Below, one piece after another: positions 1 to 9,855 of a stretch of DNA of 45,302 nt. The notes under the pieces were generated by a model, which worked only from the letters and a program-made list of their open reading frames with translations, was not told the DNA's origin and ran no database searches. Positions within the stretch are counted from its first letter, which is position 1. The number at the start of each line of letters is the position of its first letter. A program made the position numbers and the translations under genes. The stretch comes from Cyanobacteriota bacterium (GTDB lineage: Bacteria; Cyanobacteriota; Cyanobacteriia; Cyanobacteriales; Microcoleaceae). The stretch is taken from contig JANYGO010000051.1 of assembly GCA_025362325.1 (NCBI GenBank), forward strand, positions 1-45,302, written 5' to 3'.

Positions 1-1311
1 TCCCAAAATGCCGATCGCAGCCAACAATTTCTCACCTCCTACTGGCAAAAACAATCTCGTGCCGATAAAACAGTGCAGTCGGAACTATATAAAGGCGTTC
101 AACTAAATTACAAAAAATTACCGACAGCCCAGCAAAAACCCGCTCCAATTTTGCCTTTCAACCCGCTTTCTCTGCCGAATTCCACTTTACCATCAAGTTT
201 CGCGACGGCGGCAATCCGCGGCCGTTCGGCTTCTGGAAACAACCTAAATTTTGTTTTATTTTCCCACAGTCCGAATATACTTCGAGATGCAATTAACAAC
301 TTGGAAGCAGCCAACCTAAATCTCAGTAACAGTCCTAACTATCAAAAAGCTTTCCAACAGTTAAATCAAGGTAGAATAGCTTTAGCATTTGTCAATCTGC
401 CGCAGCCAGCAACCGAGCAAAATCTCCAAGTTTCCCCCAATTCCCTCGCAGTTGCTGTCGGAGTCAACCGACGCGGATTGCTGGCTCAAACTGCTTTAGT
501 GACATCGCGAGAAAACACGGCTTCTCCCACACTCTCGGAACCGGTGCAAGCCTTGCAATATATTCCCTCAGCCAGTCCTTTCGCCGTCGCCAGCACCGAT
601 TTAAGGAATTTTTGGGCTGATTTGTCATCGGCGGTGTCCGCTAACCCAGAAGCTTCAAAATTAGTCGATCGCGCGATCGCAGATATTCAGCAAAATTGGG
701 GCATAAATCTGCCGCAGGATATATTTAACTGGGTACAAGGAGAATATGCTTTAGCAGTGGTTCCAAGTTCGTCAAACACTCCCGACTGGATTTTTGCCGC
801 TGAAACATCTGCTGATTCCGCTCAGGCGATCGACAAACTCGATGAAATTGCCCGCAGCAAAGAATACAGCATCGGCAGCTTCACTCTCAGAAACCAGAAA
901 ATTACCGCTTGGACGCAGTTGACAACTAGCCAGAGTTACGATACAAAAAATAAGAGAAAAAGTGCGATCGAAACCGAGGCAAAAGGAGTTCGAGCCACCG
1001 TCGGCAAATACGAAATTTTCACCACATCCGTAGAAGCAATGGACGCAGCACTCAAAGCGGCCGAAACAGGCTCTTTGGTGGCAAATCAAGACTTTCAAAC
1101 CAGCATTGAACCGCTACCGTCAGCTAACGACGGCTATTTTTATTTAGACTGGCCCTCCAGCAGAGCAATTTGGGAACAACAAATCCCGCTGTTGAGGTTA
1201 ATTGAACTTTCAGCGAGACCACTTTTCGATCATTTGCGATCGCTCACTGTTACCAGTACCGGAGAAGTCGCAGGAATTCGCAAAGCCACCATATTTATAC
1301 GGCTGAATTAG
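1..1311 (+). CDS. DUF3352 domain protein, 5' end outside window
   Basis: The reading frame is open from the first base of the window, so the true start lies upstream and about 436 C-terminal residues are visible. A GTG at position 73 is an internal codon, not a convincing start. The sequence matches the DUF3352 family of cyanobacterial proteins: a repeated pattern of short hydrophobic strands, an 'FAVASTDLRNFW' segment and a C-terminal 'SLTVTSTGEVAGIRKATIFIRL' type ending. These proteins are usually anchored or exported and their function is unknown; no catalytic motif is seen here. It ends before a block of short tandem repeats and is convergent with the PBP2 gene. Family assignment is by remembered sequence pattern. 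Confidence 0.75.
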   Translation, partial: SQNADRSQQFLTSYWQKQSRADKTVQSELYKGVQLNYKKLPTAQQKPAPILPFNPLSLPNSTLPSSFATAAIRGRSASGNNLNFVLFSHSPNILRDAINNLEAANLNLSNSPNYQKAFQQLNQGRIALAFVNLPQPATEQNLQVSPNSLAVAVGVNRRGLLAQTALVTSRENTASPTLSEPVQALQYIPSASPFAVASTDLRNFWADLSSAVSANPEASKLVDRAIADIQQNWGINLPQDIFNWVQGEYALAVVPSSSNTPDWIFAAETSADSAQAIDKLDEIARSKEYSIGSFTLRNQKITAWTQLTTSQSYDTKNKRKSAIETEAKGVRATVGKYEIFTTSVEAMDAALKAAETGSLVANQDFQTSIEPLPSANDGYFYLDWPSSRAIWEQQIPLLRLIELSARPLFDHLRSLTVTSTGEVAGIRKATIFIRLN

Positions 1312-1593
1312 TCATTGGTTATTAGTCATTGGTTATTAGTCATTAGTCATTGGTCATTAGTTATTAGTTATTAGTCATTAGTAACGGACGCGCCTATCAC
1401 GGTAAGAAACCGGGTTTCTACGAGTTTTCGTAACAGAAACGAGCAATATTGAATTAAACCCGGTTTCTCAGGTCGTGAGTGCACCTTACTCTACTTGTCA
1501 ACTAATGCCCAATGCCCAATGCCCTGTTTGCCCAATGCCCCATGCCCAATGCCCCATGCCCCATGCCCATGCCCCATGCCCAATGACCAATGA
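1312..1593. repeat. Intergenic short tandem repeats and palindrome pair
   Basis: Positions 1312-1383 are degenerate copies of a TTATTAGTCATTGG-like unit, and 1500-1590 are degenerate copies of CCCAATGCCC. Between them are AGAAACCGGGTTTCT (1405-1419, a perfect odd palindrome) and the related AAACCCGGTTTCT (1456-1468). The same palindrome pair recurs near 29876-29939 and in weaker form near 21723-21787. There is no coding evidence. It separates two convergent genes. Confidence 0.8.
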
Positions 1594-3408
1594 TTACTGA
1601 GGGTTAGGTGGTGTTTTCGGTTTCCCAAAATAAGCTTGAAACACCTCTTTCGCGATCGGGGCCGCGGCAACAGCGCCAAAACCGGCATTTTCCACAATCA
1701 CGGCGATCGCAATTTCTGGCTTGTCAGCAGGCCCGAATGCCACATATAGCGAGTGATCCTCCTGTCCGATGACCTCCGAAGTCCCTGTTTTGCCCGCCGT
1801 CATCGGAATTGAACCGTCATTGAGTCCCTGCCCCGTGCCCTCGGCAACCACCGCGATCAATCCTTCCTTAATCACCTGAATTGTCGAAGGTTTGATCCCG
1901 ATCCTTACCCGTTGAGTCTCTGGAGTGCCAGTCATAGAACTCAAAAGATGCGGCTTCACCCGATAGCCACCGTTAGCGATCGCACTCACCATCACCGCCT
2001 CCTCCAAAGGAGTCACCAACACCAACCCCTGGCCGATCGACATTGTTACCGTATCGCCAGCATACCAGGGTTCTTTATAGATTTTCTCCTTATCCGCCGG
2101 CGTCGGGATTTGACCGTGATCGCCGCCGCTTAGCCCCAAAAGCTTCAAATCCGTATTCTTGCCAATTCCCAAGCGGTGTCCCCACTTAGAAATTTCCTCC
2201 GGCCCGGTAGTCATCCCCACGTGATAAAAAAACGTATTGCTGCTGAAAGCCAAGGCTTCCCGAAAGCCGATATCACCGTAACCGGCACTGTGTTCGTTAA
2301 AATCAATTCCTCCCACAGTAATGTAAGACGAAGTACCAATAATTGAGTCCGGCGAAAACTTGCCTGACTCGATACCGGCGACAGAAGTCACAATTTTAAA
2401 AGTGCTCCCGGGGGGATAGCCTTGCATCGCCCGATTCAAAAATGGATCTTCCTGGTCTTGAAGAGTTGCCCATTCATCCTTACTGATTTTTCGCGTAAAC
2501 AGATTGGGGTCAAAAGTCGGGTGGCTGGCGAGAACTAATACCGCGCCGGTTTTGACATCCATAGCCACTACTGCTCCCCGGCGGTTCCCAAGCGCTGTTT
2601 CGGCTGCTTTTTGCATGGACAAGTCTATGGTTAACTTCACCTCCTCGCCCGGTTTGGGCGGTGTCTCTCCTATCAGCCGCAATTCTTGATTTTGGGCATT
2701 TACCTCGATCAGCCGATCGCCCCAAACTCCTGCAATCTTCTTGTTAGAACTCGCTTCTATGCCCATCTGACCAACAATCATCCCCATCGGATATTCCGGG
2801 TGATGTTTGAGGTTTGCTTGGGTAGCTTCGCCAATATATCCGAGAACGTGAGCAGCCAAACTGCCTTCGGGATAGTAGCGACTCGCTTCTGGCCGCACTT
2901 CCACTCCCCGCATTTGTCCCACCTGTTCTGCTAGCGGCACAAACACCTCTGGCGGCATCGCTTGCCTGATCCGCACCGGTCTGTAGGATAGAGGATCGAC
3001 CTCTTTTATTTTTTGTAAAATTTCTTTGGCCGGGATTTTAACCAGCGGACTTAACTTTTCTGCTGTCACTTTCCACTCTTCCGGCGTTTGTTCTTTCGGC
3101 CACAAATAGACCGATCGAGCTAAATTGTTTCCCGCTAGCAGTTTGCCTTTGCGATCGACAATGTGTCCGCGATTTGCCGGCCTTGGCACTAGGCGAACCC
3201 GATTGTTTTCGGCTCGTTCCCGATTTTGTTTCCCTTGTACCAGTTGCAATTCGACCAACCGACTAGCGTGCAGGCTCAGCAAACCGGTTGCCACCAGCAT
3301 TAACACGATCGCCCGGTGTATCGGACGCGACTGTTTCTTAGGAGTTTCCCCCAGGGTTTTGTCATTCGAGCGAAATCCAGAGAGCGAAGAAATTTCTCGT
3401 TGCATCAT
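1594..3408 (-). CDS. mrdA: Penicillin-binding protein 2 (peptidoglycan transpeptidase)
   Basis: Class B high-molecular-weight PBP that cross-links peptidoglycan during cell elongation at the outer face of the inner membrane. Counting from an upstream TTG at 3426, an N-terminal membrane anchor lies around residues 38-56, a PBP dimerisation domain around 80-260 and the transpeptidase domain around 280-600. The three penicilloyl-serine motifs are intact: STFK (341-344, nucleophile Ser), SSN (395-397) and KTG (546-548). I prefer the ATG at 3408 over the TTG because nothing upstream looks like a ribosome binding site and the anchor is complete from there, giving about 604 aa, normal for the family. 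No rod-shape partner (rodA, mreBCD) is adjacent. FtsI is an alternative, but the anchor and dimerisation region fit PBP2 better. Confidence 0.9.
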   Translation of the reverse strand: MMQREISSLSGFRSNDKTLGETPKKQSRPIHRAIVLMLVATGLLSLHASRLVELQLVQGKQNRERAENNRVRLVPRPANRGHIVDRKGKLLAGNNLARSVYLWPKEQTPEEWKVTAEKLSPLVKIPAKEILQKIKEVDPLSYRPVRIRQAMPPEVFVPLAEQVGQMRGVEVRPEASRYYPEGSLAAHVLGYIGEATQANLKHHPEYPMGMIVGQMGIEASSNKKIAGVWGDRLIEVNAQNQELRLIGETPPKPGEEVKLTIDLSMQKAAETALGNRRGAVVAMDVKTGAVLVLASHPTFDPNLFTRKISKDEWATLQDQEDPFLNRAMQGYPPGSTFKIVTSVAGIESGKFSPDSIIGTSSYITVGGIDFNEHSAGYGDIGFREALAFSSNTFFYHVGMTTGPEEISKWGHRLGIGKNTDLKLLGLSGGDHGQIPTPADKEKIYKEPWYAGDTVTMSIGQGLVLVTPLEEAVMVSAIANGGYRVKPHLLSSMTGTPETQRVRIGIKPSTIQVIKEGLIAVVAEGTGQGLNDGSIPMTAGKTGTSEVIGQEDHSLYVAFGPADKPEIAIAVIVENAGFGAVAAAPIAKEVFQAYFGKPKTPPNPQ

Positions 3409-3557
3409 TCTATAGGTAGATGTCAAATCCTAGATTTTAGATTCTTGAATTGTCAATTTTGAAGTATAACACCTTGAGACGGGGGGGAATCAAGCTTTCA
3501 CCGTTGGGCCAAGCGGAACGATCGATCGTGGTTTTTTGACTAATAACTCATGGATGA

Positions 3558-3719
3558 CTAATCCCCCAAGCACCAAGAAATAGCCACCAGAATTAATGTC
3601 AGACTCAGCCAATTAGGGAGTGGAATCCCGCCGGATAGACCCAGAGGTAACAATACCAAAACCTGGGCGCAGAGGAAAGCGCTCGCTAATACACAGGCGA
3701 GCAGTATCAAATTTATCAT
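3558..3719 (-). CDS. Small hydrophobic membrane protein, unknown
   Basis: The frame can be extended to 3827 (89 aa), but the N-terminal 36 residues of that version look non-protein-like. The ATG at 3719 gives a 53-residue protein that is almost entirely two hydrophobic helices ('INLILLACVLASAFLCAQ' and 'LSLTLILVAISWCL') joined by a Gly/Pro loop. This is a typical architecture for small cyanobacterial membrane proteins. No function is recognised and no strong ribosome binding site is visible. It lies between PBP2 and a secreted-protein gene. The main alternative is a chance hydrophobic frame. Confidence 0.45.
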   Translation of the reverse strand: MINLILLACVLASAFLCAQVLVLLPLGLSGGIPLPNWLSLTLILVAISWCLGD

Positions 3720-3948
3720 CTTGACACCGTACAATTGCGGATGTGAGCCGATCGCGTGTGGCAGAACTCGGAGTGGCACGAGCCAGGGCGATCGTACAGG
3801 TATTGTCCTGATAAAAATAAAGAACACAAGCCTGAAGGTTTTGAACTAATTTAAAAAAAAATTATTCTTCCTCCAGATATCTTATTCTTGGGGCTGCGAT
3901 GGGTAAATTCTGAGTTGTGCTTTTAAGTTGTGACGGAGAATTATTGCC

Positions 3949-4431
3949 ATGTTGTTTAATCCGCGAACCCGTTTCAAAAACGGTGTACTCTTGGCGGCGA
4001 TCGGCGCGATCGCCACCCTACCAGTTTTAGCAGAAACCGTAAATTTCGGCACATTAAGTTTAGCGCCCGGTTTTGGCTCTCCAACAGCAGTTTTGAGAGG
4101 TTCCACAGGCGGATCGTACTCTTTATCTGCCATTGCCAACGCCGATCGCCACAAAAACAAATGTTTGGGTTTTGCTACTCCCACTCCCGACCACATCATA
4201 GTCTTGCAGCAAAAATTTTCAAAACTCACCATCCAAGTCAACAGCGGAGGCACCGACACAACCTTACTCGTACAAGGCCCCGGTAACGCCGTGCGCTGCG
4301 GAGACGATGCAGGTCAGAATAAAGATGCCGGCATTGTAGATTCAGACTGGCAAGCAGGCTCTTACAAGATTTGGGTCGGCACACTCGAACCCGGAGTCAA
4401 GTCTAACTATACAATCTCAGTACGAGAATAG
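3949..4431 (+). CDS. Secreted conserved hypothetical protein
   Basis: 160 residues with a signal peptide: positive start (residues 5-10), hydrophobic core 'GVLLAAIGAIATLPVLA' and an Ala-x-Ala-type cleavage near residue 28. The mature part contains two cysteines (in 'NKCLGF' and 'VRCGDD') that could form a disulfide. Its C-terminal half reads like a beta-sandwich of the pre-peptidase C-terminal (PPC) kind: 'TTLLVQGPG' ... 'WQAGSYKIWVGT' ... 'NYTISV'. GGAG lies 11 nt before the ATG. The likely location is periplasm or cell surface; the function is unknown. The PPC-like resemblance is inference from pattern only. Confidence 0.75.
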   Translation: MLFNPRTRFKNGVLLAAIGAIATLPVLAETVNFGTLSLAPGFGSPTAVLRGSTGGSYSLSAIANADRHKNKCLGFATPTPDHIIVLQQKFSKLTIQVNSGGTDTTLLVQGPGNAVRCGDDAGQNKDAGIVDSDWQAGSYKIWVGTLEPGVKSNYTISVRE

Positions 4432-4611
4432 AACGCAGCGGCGCTGTGGGATGGGGACGCTCAAATATCCTCAAATTCTCCCCCAATCTCCCCATCTCCC
4501 ACTCACAAAATCTCCAACTCGCCCAATCGGGCGATCGGCAGCTAACTTACCCCGTCCAGTAAAATGTAAGATCGAAAGTGGCGTGTTTAACCAAAATTGG
4601 TAACTCCGAAA

Positions 4612-5409
4612 GTGCTTCATACCCTTAGAGCTGACTTCAGTATAATTTTCGATCGCGACCCTGCCGCTCGCAACTGGCTGGAAGTTTTGTTTTGTTACCC
4701 AGGTCTTCAAGCCCTAGTGCTGCACCGCCTCGCACACTGGCTGTACGTGCTGGGACTTCCCTTCATCCCCCGCTTGATTTCCCACATAGCTCGCTTTTTG
4801 ACCGGAATTGAAATTCACCCAGGGGCAACCATCGGCAAAAGCGTGTTTATCGACCACGGTATGGGGGTTGTGATCGGCGAAACAGCAATTATCGGCGATT
4901 TTGCCCTAATTTACCAAGGCGTCACCCTCGGCGGCACAGGCAAAGAAAGCGGCAAACGTCACCCTACCGTCGGCGAAAATGTAGTTGTCGGTGCCGGCGC
5001 CAAGGTACTCGGCAATCTGCTAATTGGCAACAACGTTCGCATCGGCGCCGGTTCCGTCGTCCTCCGCGATGTACCATCTGACTGCACGGTTGTCGGGATT
5101 CCCGGCCGCATCGTCTATCGATCGGGAGTGCGCGTCAATCCCCTAGAACACGGAAGTTTGCCGGATTCGGAAGCTGCGGTAATTCGCTCTCTAGTCGATC
5201 GCATCGAGTCCCTAGAACAGCAAATAAAAAGTTTAAATCCTCAACCATCTGTCTCCTTAACTTCTGTTCCCGATTTCCATTCAGCATTCCCAACTTTCAA
5301 TCAAACCAGTCATGTAGCGGTAGCTGAACAAAACCAAGTTACTGTGGCCACCACTTGTCAGTTAAAAGATAAAGCAATTCAAGAATTTTTCGACGGCACC
5401 GGCATCTAA
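4612..5409 (+). CDS. cysE: Serine O-acetyltransferase
   Basis: Transfers acetyl from acetyl-CoA to L-serine, giving O-acetylserine for cysteine synthesis in the cytoplasm. The N-terminal helical part contains '[23 protein letters not shown]', highly typical of cyanobacterial and plant-type CysE. It is followed by a left-handed beta-helix of hexapeptide repeats, including 'IHPGATIG', '[13 protein letters not shown]' (with the catalytic His) and '[16 protein letters not shown]'. The frame extends to a TTG at 4597, but homologues begin at the 'LxTLRADF' segment, so the GTG at 4612 is chosen (265 aa). The C-terminal tail of about 70 residues past the beta-helix is longer and less conserved than in E. 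coli CysE. No cysK is adjacent. Confidence 0.9.
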   Translation: MLHTLRADFSIIFDRDPAARNWLEVLFCYPGLQALVLHRLAHWLYVLGLPFIPRLISHIARFLTGIEIHPGATIGKSVFIDHGMGVVIGETAIIGDFALIYQGVTLGGTGKESGKRHPTVGENVVVGAGAKVLGNLLIGNNVRIGAGSVVLRDVPSDCTVVGIPGRIVYRSGVRVNPLEHGSLPDSEAAVIRSLVDRIESLEQQIKSLNPQPSVSLTSVPDFHSAFPTFNQTSHVAVAEQNQVTVATTCQLKDKAIQEFFDGTGI

Positions 5410-5613
5410 AATTTGAATTGGGCATAGGGAATTGGGCATAGGGCATAGGGCATTGGGCATAGGGCATTGGGCATTGAGCATACGGAATTGGGAATTGGGA
5501 ATTGGGCATAGGGCATTGGAACTGACAACAAATAACCAATAACCAATAACTAATAACTAATAACTAATAACCAATGACTACTGACTACTGACTACTGACT
5601 ACTGACTTCTTTT
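5410..5613. repeat. Intergenic short tandem repeats
   Basis: Degenerate tandem copies of a GGGCATAGGGCATTGGGAATT-like unit occupy 5417-5520. They are followed by AATAACCAATAACTA units and then four copies of GACTACT at about 5577-5605. These are typical filamentous-cyanobacterial short tandem repeats lying between the convergent cysE and FMN-binding protein genes. Confidence 0.8.
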
Positions 5614-6195
5614 TCACGGATTGACCGATCGCACAAACCAATTTCCCTCCCCGTCGCGCCCAAAAAGCGATCGGTTCTGCGGTTCCCCCCGCAACTCCAA
5701 CAAATCCACCGTTTCCGGTTCCAACAGCAGCAAGCAAAAATTCGGCAGCGGCTTGATCGCATCTGGGGAAGCAGCATCAAAAGCACTAGCATCCGCTTTA
5801 TCTGCCCCCGGATCGGGCCAAGCAAACTGCGATCGAGCCCCCTCAGAAAGCTCCTGCCAAGCTGTGCCGCGCGCTGTGCACAACTCTGCATCTGGATATT
5901 CTGCCACTACCAAAACAAGCTTTCCAGCAATCCGAAATTGTTCGCGAGTTTTCGGAAAATACCAGCAAATTTCCCCCCAAGGATAGAGGTTTATTTCCAC
6001 AGCCTTTTGACTACGAATATCTGTAATAAACTTTAACTGGTTGGTATTTTCCAAAAAGCCTCGAAACACCACAGTGCGGTTAGCCGGACGCCCGTCAGCC
6101 CGAACCGTTGCTAATTGCAAGTAACGGGCATAAGCAAGACTGCGGTTCCGGTGGAGGGATCGCGCTAAGGGCGATCGCCAAAGTGCTAAAGACAT
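5614..6195 (-). CDS. Pyridoxamine 5'-phosphate oxidase-related FMN-binding protein
   Basis: 193 residues from the ATG at 6195, which has AGGAT about 9 nt upstream. The frame runs on to 6291, but the extra 32 residues overlap an intergenic repeat and do not look coding. The protein fits the cyanobacterial Alr4036-type split-barrel FMN-binding family: 'YLQLATVRADGRPANRTVVFRGF' near the N-terminus, then 'FITDIRSQKAVEI', 'WYFPKTREQFRIAG' and a C-terminal 'LLLLEPETVDLLEL ... F.RDGEGNWFVRSVNP'. Relatives bind FMN and reduce or oxidise small cofactors. The substrate is not known, and it need not make pyridoxal phosphate. It acts in the cytoplasm. Confidence 0.85.
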   Translation of the reverse strand: MSLALWRSPLARSLHRNRSLAYARYLQLATVRADGRPANRTVVFRGFLENTNQLKFITDIRSQKAVEINLYPWGEICWYFPKTREQFRIAGKLVLVVAEYPDAELCTARGTAWQELSEGARSQFAWPDPGADKADASAFDAASPDAIKPLPNFCLLLLEPETVDLLELRGEPQNRSLFGRDGEGNWFVRSVNP

Positions 6196-6261
6196 AATTA
6201 ATATCCTATTATATTGGTAATGGGTAAGTAGTAATAGCGCTCTCTTCAACCCGCTCCCGTC

Positions 6262-6304
6262 GCGTGAGTGTTTGTGTAGACGCGGTTTCAACCGCCCGGT
6301 CTTC
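6262..6304. repeat. Dispersed element containing GCGGTTTCAACCGC
   Basis: The stretch contains the palindrome GCGGTTTCAACCGC within a 43-bp segment. An almost exact reverse complement of the whole segment lies at 18403-18445, and shorter versions are at 11309-11361 and 18541-18566. It sits between the divergent FMN-binding protein and tocopherol cyclase genes. Confidence 0.75.
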
Positions 6305-6324
6305 TAATGACCAATGACTAATGA

Positions 6325-7476
<1,152 letters not shown>

Positions 7477-7483
7477 GTCAGTA

Positions 7484-7550
7484 GTCATTTGTCATTTGTC
7501 ATTTGTCATTTGTCATTTGTCATTTGTCATTTGTCATTTGTCATTTGTCA
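7484..7550. repeat. Nine perfect copies of GTCATTT heptamer
   Basis: GTCATTT is repeated nine times without interruption (7484-7546), followed by a partial GTCA. It belongs to the short tandemly repeated heptanucleotide class described in cyanobacteria. The repeat lies just downstream of the tocopherol cyclase stop codon and just upstream of the broken cupredoxin gene. Its length makes it prone to copy-number slippage. Confidence 0.9.
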
Positions 7551-7574
7551 GCAGTTAACATTAGCAGAACAGCC

Positions 7575-8122
7575 ATGATGAAATTACTCGGTTTGCAACT
7601 AGGAAAATTCTACCGCAGCCAGGGGTTACAACAAACTCTGAAGGTGATTTTTGGGCTAATTTTATGTTTCGGCACAATCTTGATGCCGGCGACAATTGCC
7701 AATGCTGGCGATTTGTCTCGCCAACCTGTCACCGAAGTTGCTGTTAGTTTGGGTAACGAAGCTGGAGAACTAAAATTTTTCCCAAATTAGCTATAATTTG
7801 AATCGGGAAAACGCTCTATAAATTAGTCCTGCAAAATCCCAGTTCGCAGAAACATTATTTTACTGCAAAAAACTTTGCCGATGCGAGTTGGACTCAAAAA
7901 GTTGAAGCTGGTAATGTGGAAATTAAAGGAAGTATTGATGAATTGGAACTTAAACCGGGCGCTGTGGCAGAATGGGTGTTCGTGCCGATGAAATCGGGAA
8001 CCTACAACCTGCGCTGTACCGTAGCTGGACATACAGAGGCGGGGATGGTTGGCAAAATTGCGTTAGCGAAGCTTGCAGAAGAGGATCGCCTCTTAAACTC
8101 ATTTAATACATTAACAGCTTGA
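7575..8122 (+). pseudogene. Cupredoxin (plastocyanin-like) gene, broken
   Basis: Two reading frames join into one type I copper protein. The first (7575-7790) begins with a signal peptide (hydrophobic 'VIFGLILCFGTILMPATIANA') and enters the cupredoxin fold at 'VAVSLGNEAGELKFFPN'. It then meets TAG (7788) and TAA (7794) and, between about 7805 and 7815, a shift equal to +2 or -1. The second frame continues with 'LYKLVLQNPSSQKHYFTAKNF' and runs to TGA at 8120-8122. The copper ligands survive: His in 'KHYFT' and the C-x4-H-x4-M set in 'RCTVAGHTEAGM'. The total length (548 nt) becomes a multiple of three once 2 nt are removed. Members are exported electron carriers or copper-binding proteins. Either a recent pseudogene or several sequencing errors; two stops plus a shift favour a pseudogene. 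Confidence 0.8.
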
Positions 8123-8357
8123 CCAATGCTTGTGTAATAGGAAAACCAGTCTGACGCTCAAAATGTACAAACATGGAACTAGGATTGGCCTAAAAATACC
8201 TACTCACCCAGAATTTTCGGTAAATCACGAGTGACTCAGAGATTCCTTGTCTTGGGGGAAGTAGGAAGCAATCTCTTTGAGGCTGAGATTGCTTTCGTCG
8301 CGATCGCCTCGCGGAGGAGATATTTGGTTAAAATGCGATCGCCAGTATGAATAGCCC

Positions 8358-8666
8358 TTAAGTAGACTCTAGCGGAGCCATTGTCAGTCCAGCACGGCTC
8401 AATTGCATATGATAAAGTTCTGCTTGCTCTTGCGGGCCCACCCAGACTGTGGCTTGGCCTTCATTGTGAATTTGGTTGGCGAGTTTCCAAGCTCGATCGC
8501 TCGTCATCCCTGGAATGTATTTTGTCAAACATTCCACAACGTGCTGAAACGTGTTGAAATCGTCGTTGAGGACTATTACCCGATAATTTGGATAAGGTTT
8601 GCGGGTAACTTGACTTGATCGAACGGGTGCTATGGTTGGTGAAGAGGTCATCGCGCGAACAGCCAC
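8358..8666 (-). CDS. clpS: ATP-dependent Clp protease adaptor ClpS
   Basis: 102-residue adaptor that binds N-degron substrates and delivers them to the ClpC/ClpP protease in the cytoplasm. The conserved core is clear: 'PNYRVIVLNDDFNTFQHVVECLTKYIPGMT' (with the DDF substrate-pocket region), then 'HNEGQATVWVGPQEQAELYHMQLSRAGLTMAPLE'. Cyanobacteria often carry two ClpS proteins. The 'VWVGPQEQAELYH' form fits the second type (ClpS2) better than the canonical one, but that subtype call is tentative. The start could be GTG at 8666 or ATG at 8651; neither has a good ribosome binding site. No clp protease gene is adjacent. Confidence 0.9.
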   Translation of the reverse strand: MAVRAMTSSPTIAPVRSSQVTRKPYPNYRVIVLNDDFNTFQHVVECLTKYIPGMTSDRAWKLANQIHNEGQATVWVGPQEQAELYHMQLSRAGLTMAPLEST

Positions 8667-8762
8667 TGATACTACACAATTTGTAAAAGAGTTACCGAGC
8701 CTACTCTAACACAATTTCATAAACTTTTAACCGCTACTTGGGAGTGCGATCGGCTTTGCCGT

Positions 8763-8871
8763 CTCTCAAGAAGGACTAAAGTCCGAACGATCGAACCTGT
8801 CTCTCAAGAAGGACTAAAGTCCTCACTACGAACCTATGAAAGTTGGTAGTGAGGACTTCAGTCCTCAGAAT
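8763..8871. repeat. Three copies of the AAGGACTAAAGTCC palindrome
   Basis: Two direct copies of CTCAAGAAGGACTAAAGTCC (8764 and 8801) and one inverted relative, GAGGACTTCAGTCCTC (8851-8866), lie between clpS and sodB. GTGAGGACT near 8849 pairs with AGTCCTCAC near 8816, so the array can fold into a large hairpin. Other copies of the family are scattered through the window. Confidence 0.85.
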
Positions 8872-8880
8872 TCTATGCTA

Positions 8881-9483
8881 CTAAGCCGCAGCCAAATTGG
8901 CGGCTGCGAAATCCCAGTTAGCCAAATTATCCAAGAAATTAGCAATGTAATCGGGACGGCGATTTTGGAAATCCAAATAATAAGCGTGTTCCCACACATC
9001 CAAAGTCAGCAACGGAGTTTGGCCGTGGGCTACCGGGGTGTCGGCGTTCGCAGTTTTGGTAACTTTCAAAGTGCCGTTTTCCAAAACCAGCCAAGCCCAG
9101 CCGCTGCCGAACTGAGTTGTCGCAGCAGCCTTAAATTCTTCTTTGAATTTGTCAAAGCTGCCGAAGTCCGCATTGATTTTATCAGCTAAAGCTCCTGTTG
9201 GAGCGCCGCCGCCACCTTGTTTGAGCGACTTCCAAAAGAAATTGTGGTTCCAAACTTGACCTGCATTGTTGAAAATGCCTGCTTTGGATGGGTCTTTCGC
9301 AGATGCCATCACAATTTCTTCCAGGGATTTGCTGGCTAGTTCGGTACCTTCAATCAGTTTGTTGAGATTGGTCACGTAAGCAGCGTGGTGCTTGTCGTGG
9401 TGGAACGAAAACGTGTTGGCCGACATATGACCTGACTCTAGGGCGTCAGCGGCGAAGGGTAACGGTGCAAGTGTAAATGCCAT
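8881..9483 (-). CDS. sodB: Superoxide dismutase, iron type
   Basis: Converts superoxide to oxygen and hydrogen peroxide in the cytoplasm. The four metal ligands are visible: His in 'SFHHDKHHAAYV', His in 'VWNHNFFWKSL', and Asp and His in 'LDVWEHAYYLDF'. The 'AGQVWNHNFFWKS' and 'FGSGWAWLV' signatures fit the Fe/Mn family, and the absence of a signal peptide together with the 200-aa length fits cyanobacterial cytosolic FeSOD (SodB). The ATG at 9483 is chosen because GAGAGG lies about 10 nt upstream; the TTG at 9492 is unlikely. A peroxiredoxin gene lies 1.2 kb away but is separated by another gene. Fe versus Mn cannot be proven by eye. Confidence 0.93.
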   Translation of the reverse strand: MAFTLAPLPFAADALESGHMSANTFSFHHDKHHAAYVTNLNKLIEGTELASKSLEEIVMASAKDPSKAGIFNNAGQVWNHNFFWKSLKQGGGGAPTGALADKINADFGSFDKFKEEFKAAATTQFGSGWAWLVLENGTLKVTKTANADTPVAHGQTPLLTLDVWEHAYYLDFQNRRPDYIANFLDNLANWDFAAANLAAA

Positions 9484-9855
9484 TGTGTTCAATCCTCTCT
9501 TGGTGACTTTTTTGGGTTGACTTTCCGGCTGTTGTCTGATTTGAGCCTAGAGTCCCTAGCTTAAGTTTATCAAGCTGTGGTAAATAATTCTTTACAATTT
9601 TTATATTTTATCTCAGTTGCAGCATTGTAGGATTTTGCATTCTGGTTTTCACCAAATTTACTAATCTCAGGTTTCACATAGCACAAACCTTTGCAAATAG
9701 TCAACCCGCTTGCGCGATAAATAAAAGTTTTGGGAAAATTGTCAACAGGCGGAAGTTTGATGATGGCTATAAATAAATTAAACCTGTTTTTTGTCAAAGA
9801 TAACCTCAATTTAACTTAAGCTGTAAGCAAGTCAAACAGATTTCAGGAGCTGTCT
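9484..9855. other. Gene-free divergent region between sodB and psiE-like gene
   Basis: About 370 nt, AT-rich, with no convincing coding frame. It must hold the divergent promoters of sodB (leftward) and the PsiE-like gene (rightward). AGGAG at about 9845-9849 is the ribosome binding site for the latter. I could not assign promoter elements with confidence. Confidence 0.5.

Noticed and set aside
7484..7550. Could the tandem repeats here (or at 1312-1593 and 5410-5613) be CRISPR arrays?
   Set aside because: Units are 7-14 nt, contiguous and without unique spacers; no cas genes are present.
7503..7574. Upstream start of the cupredoxin frame inside the heptamer repeat
   Set aside because: The added residues merely translate GTCATTT repeats; the ATG at 7575 starts a normal signal peptide.
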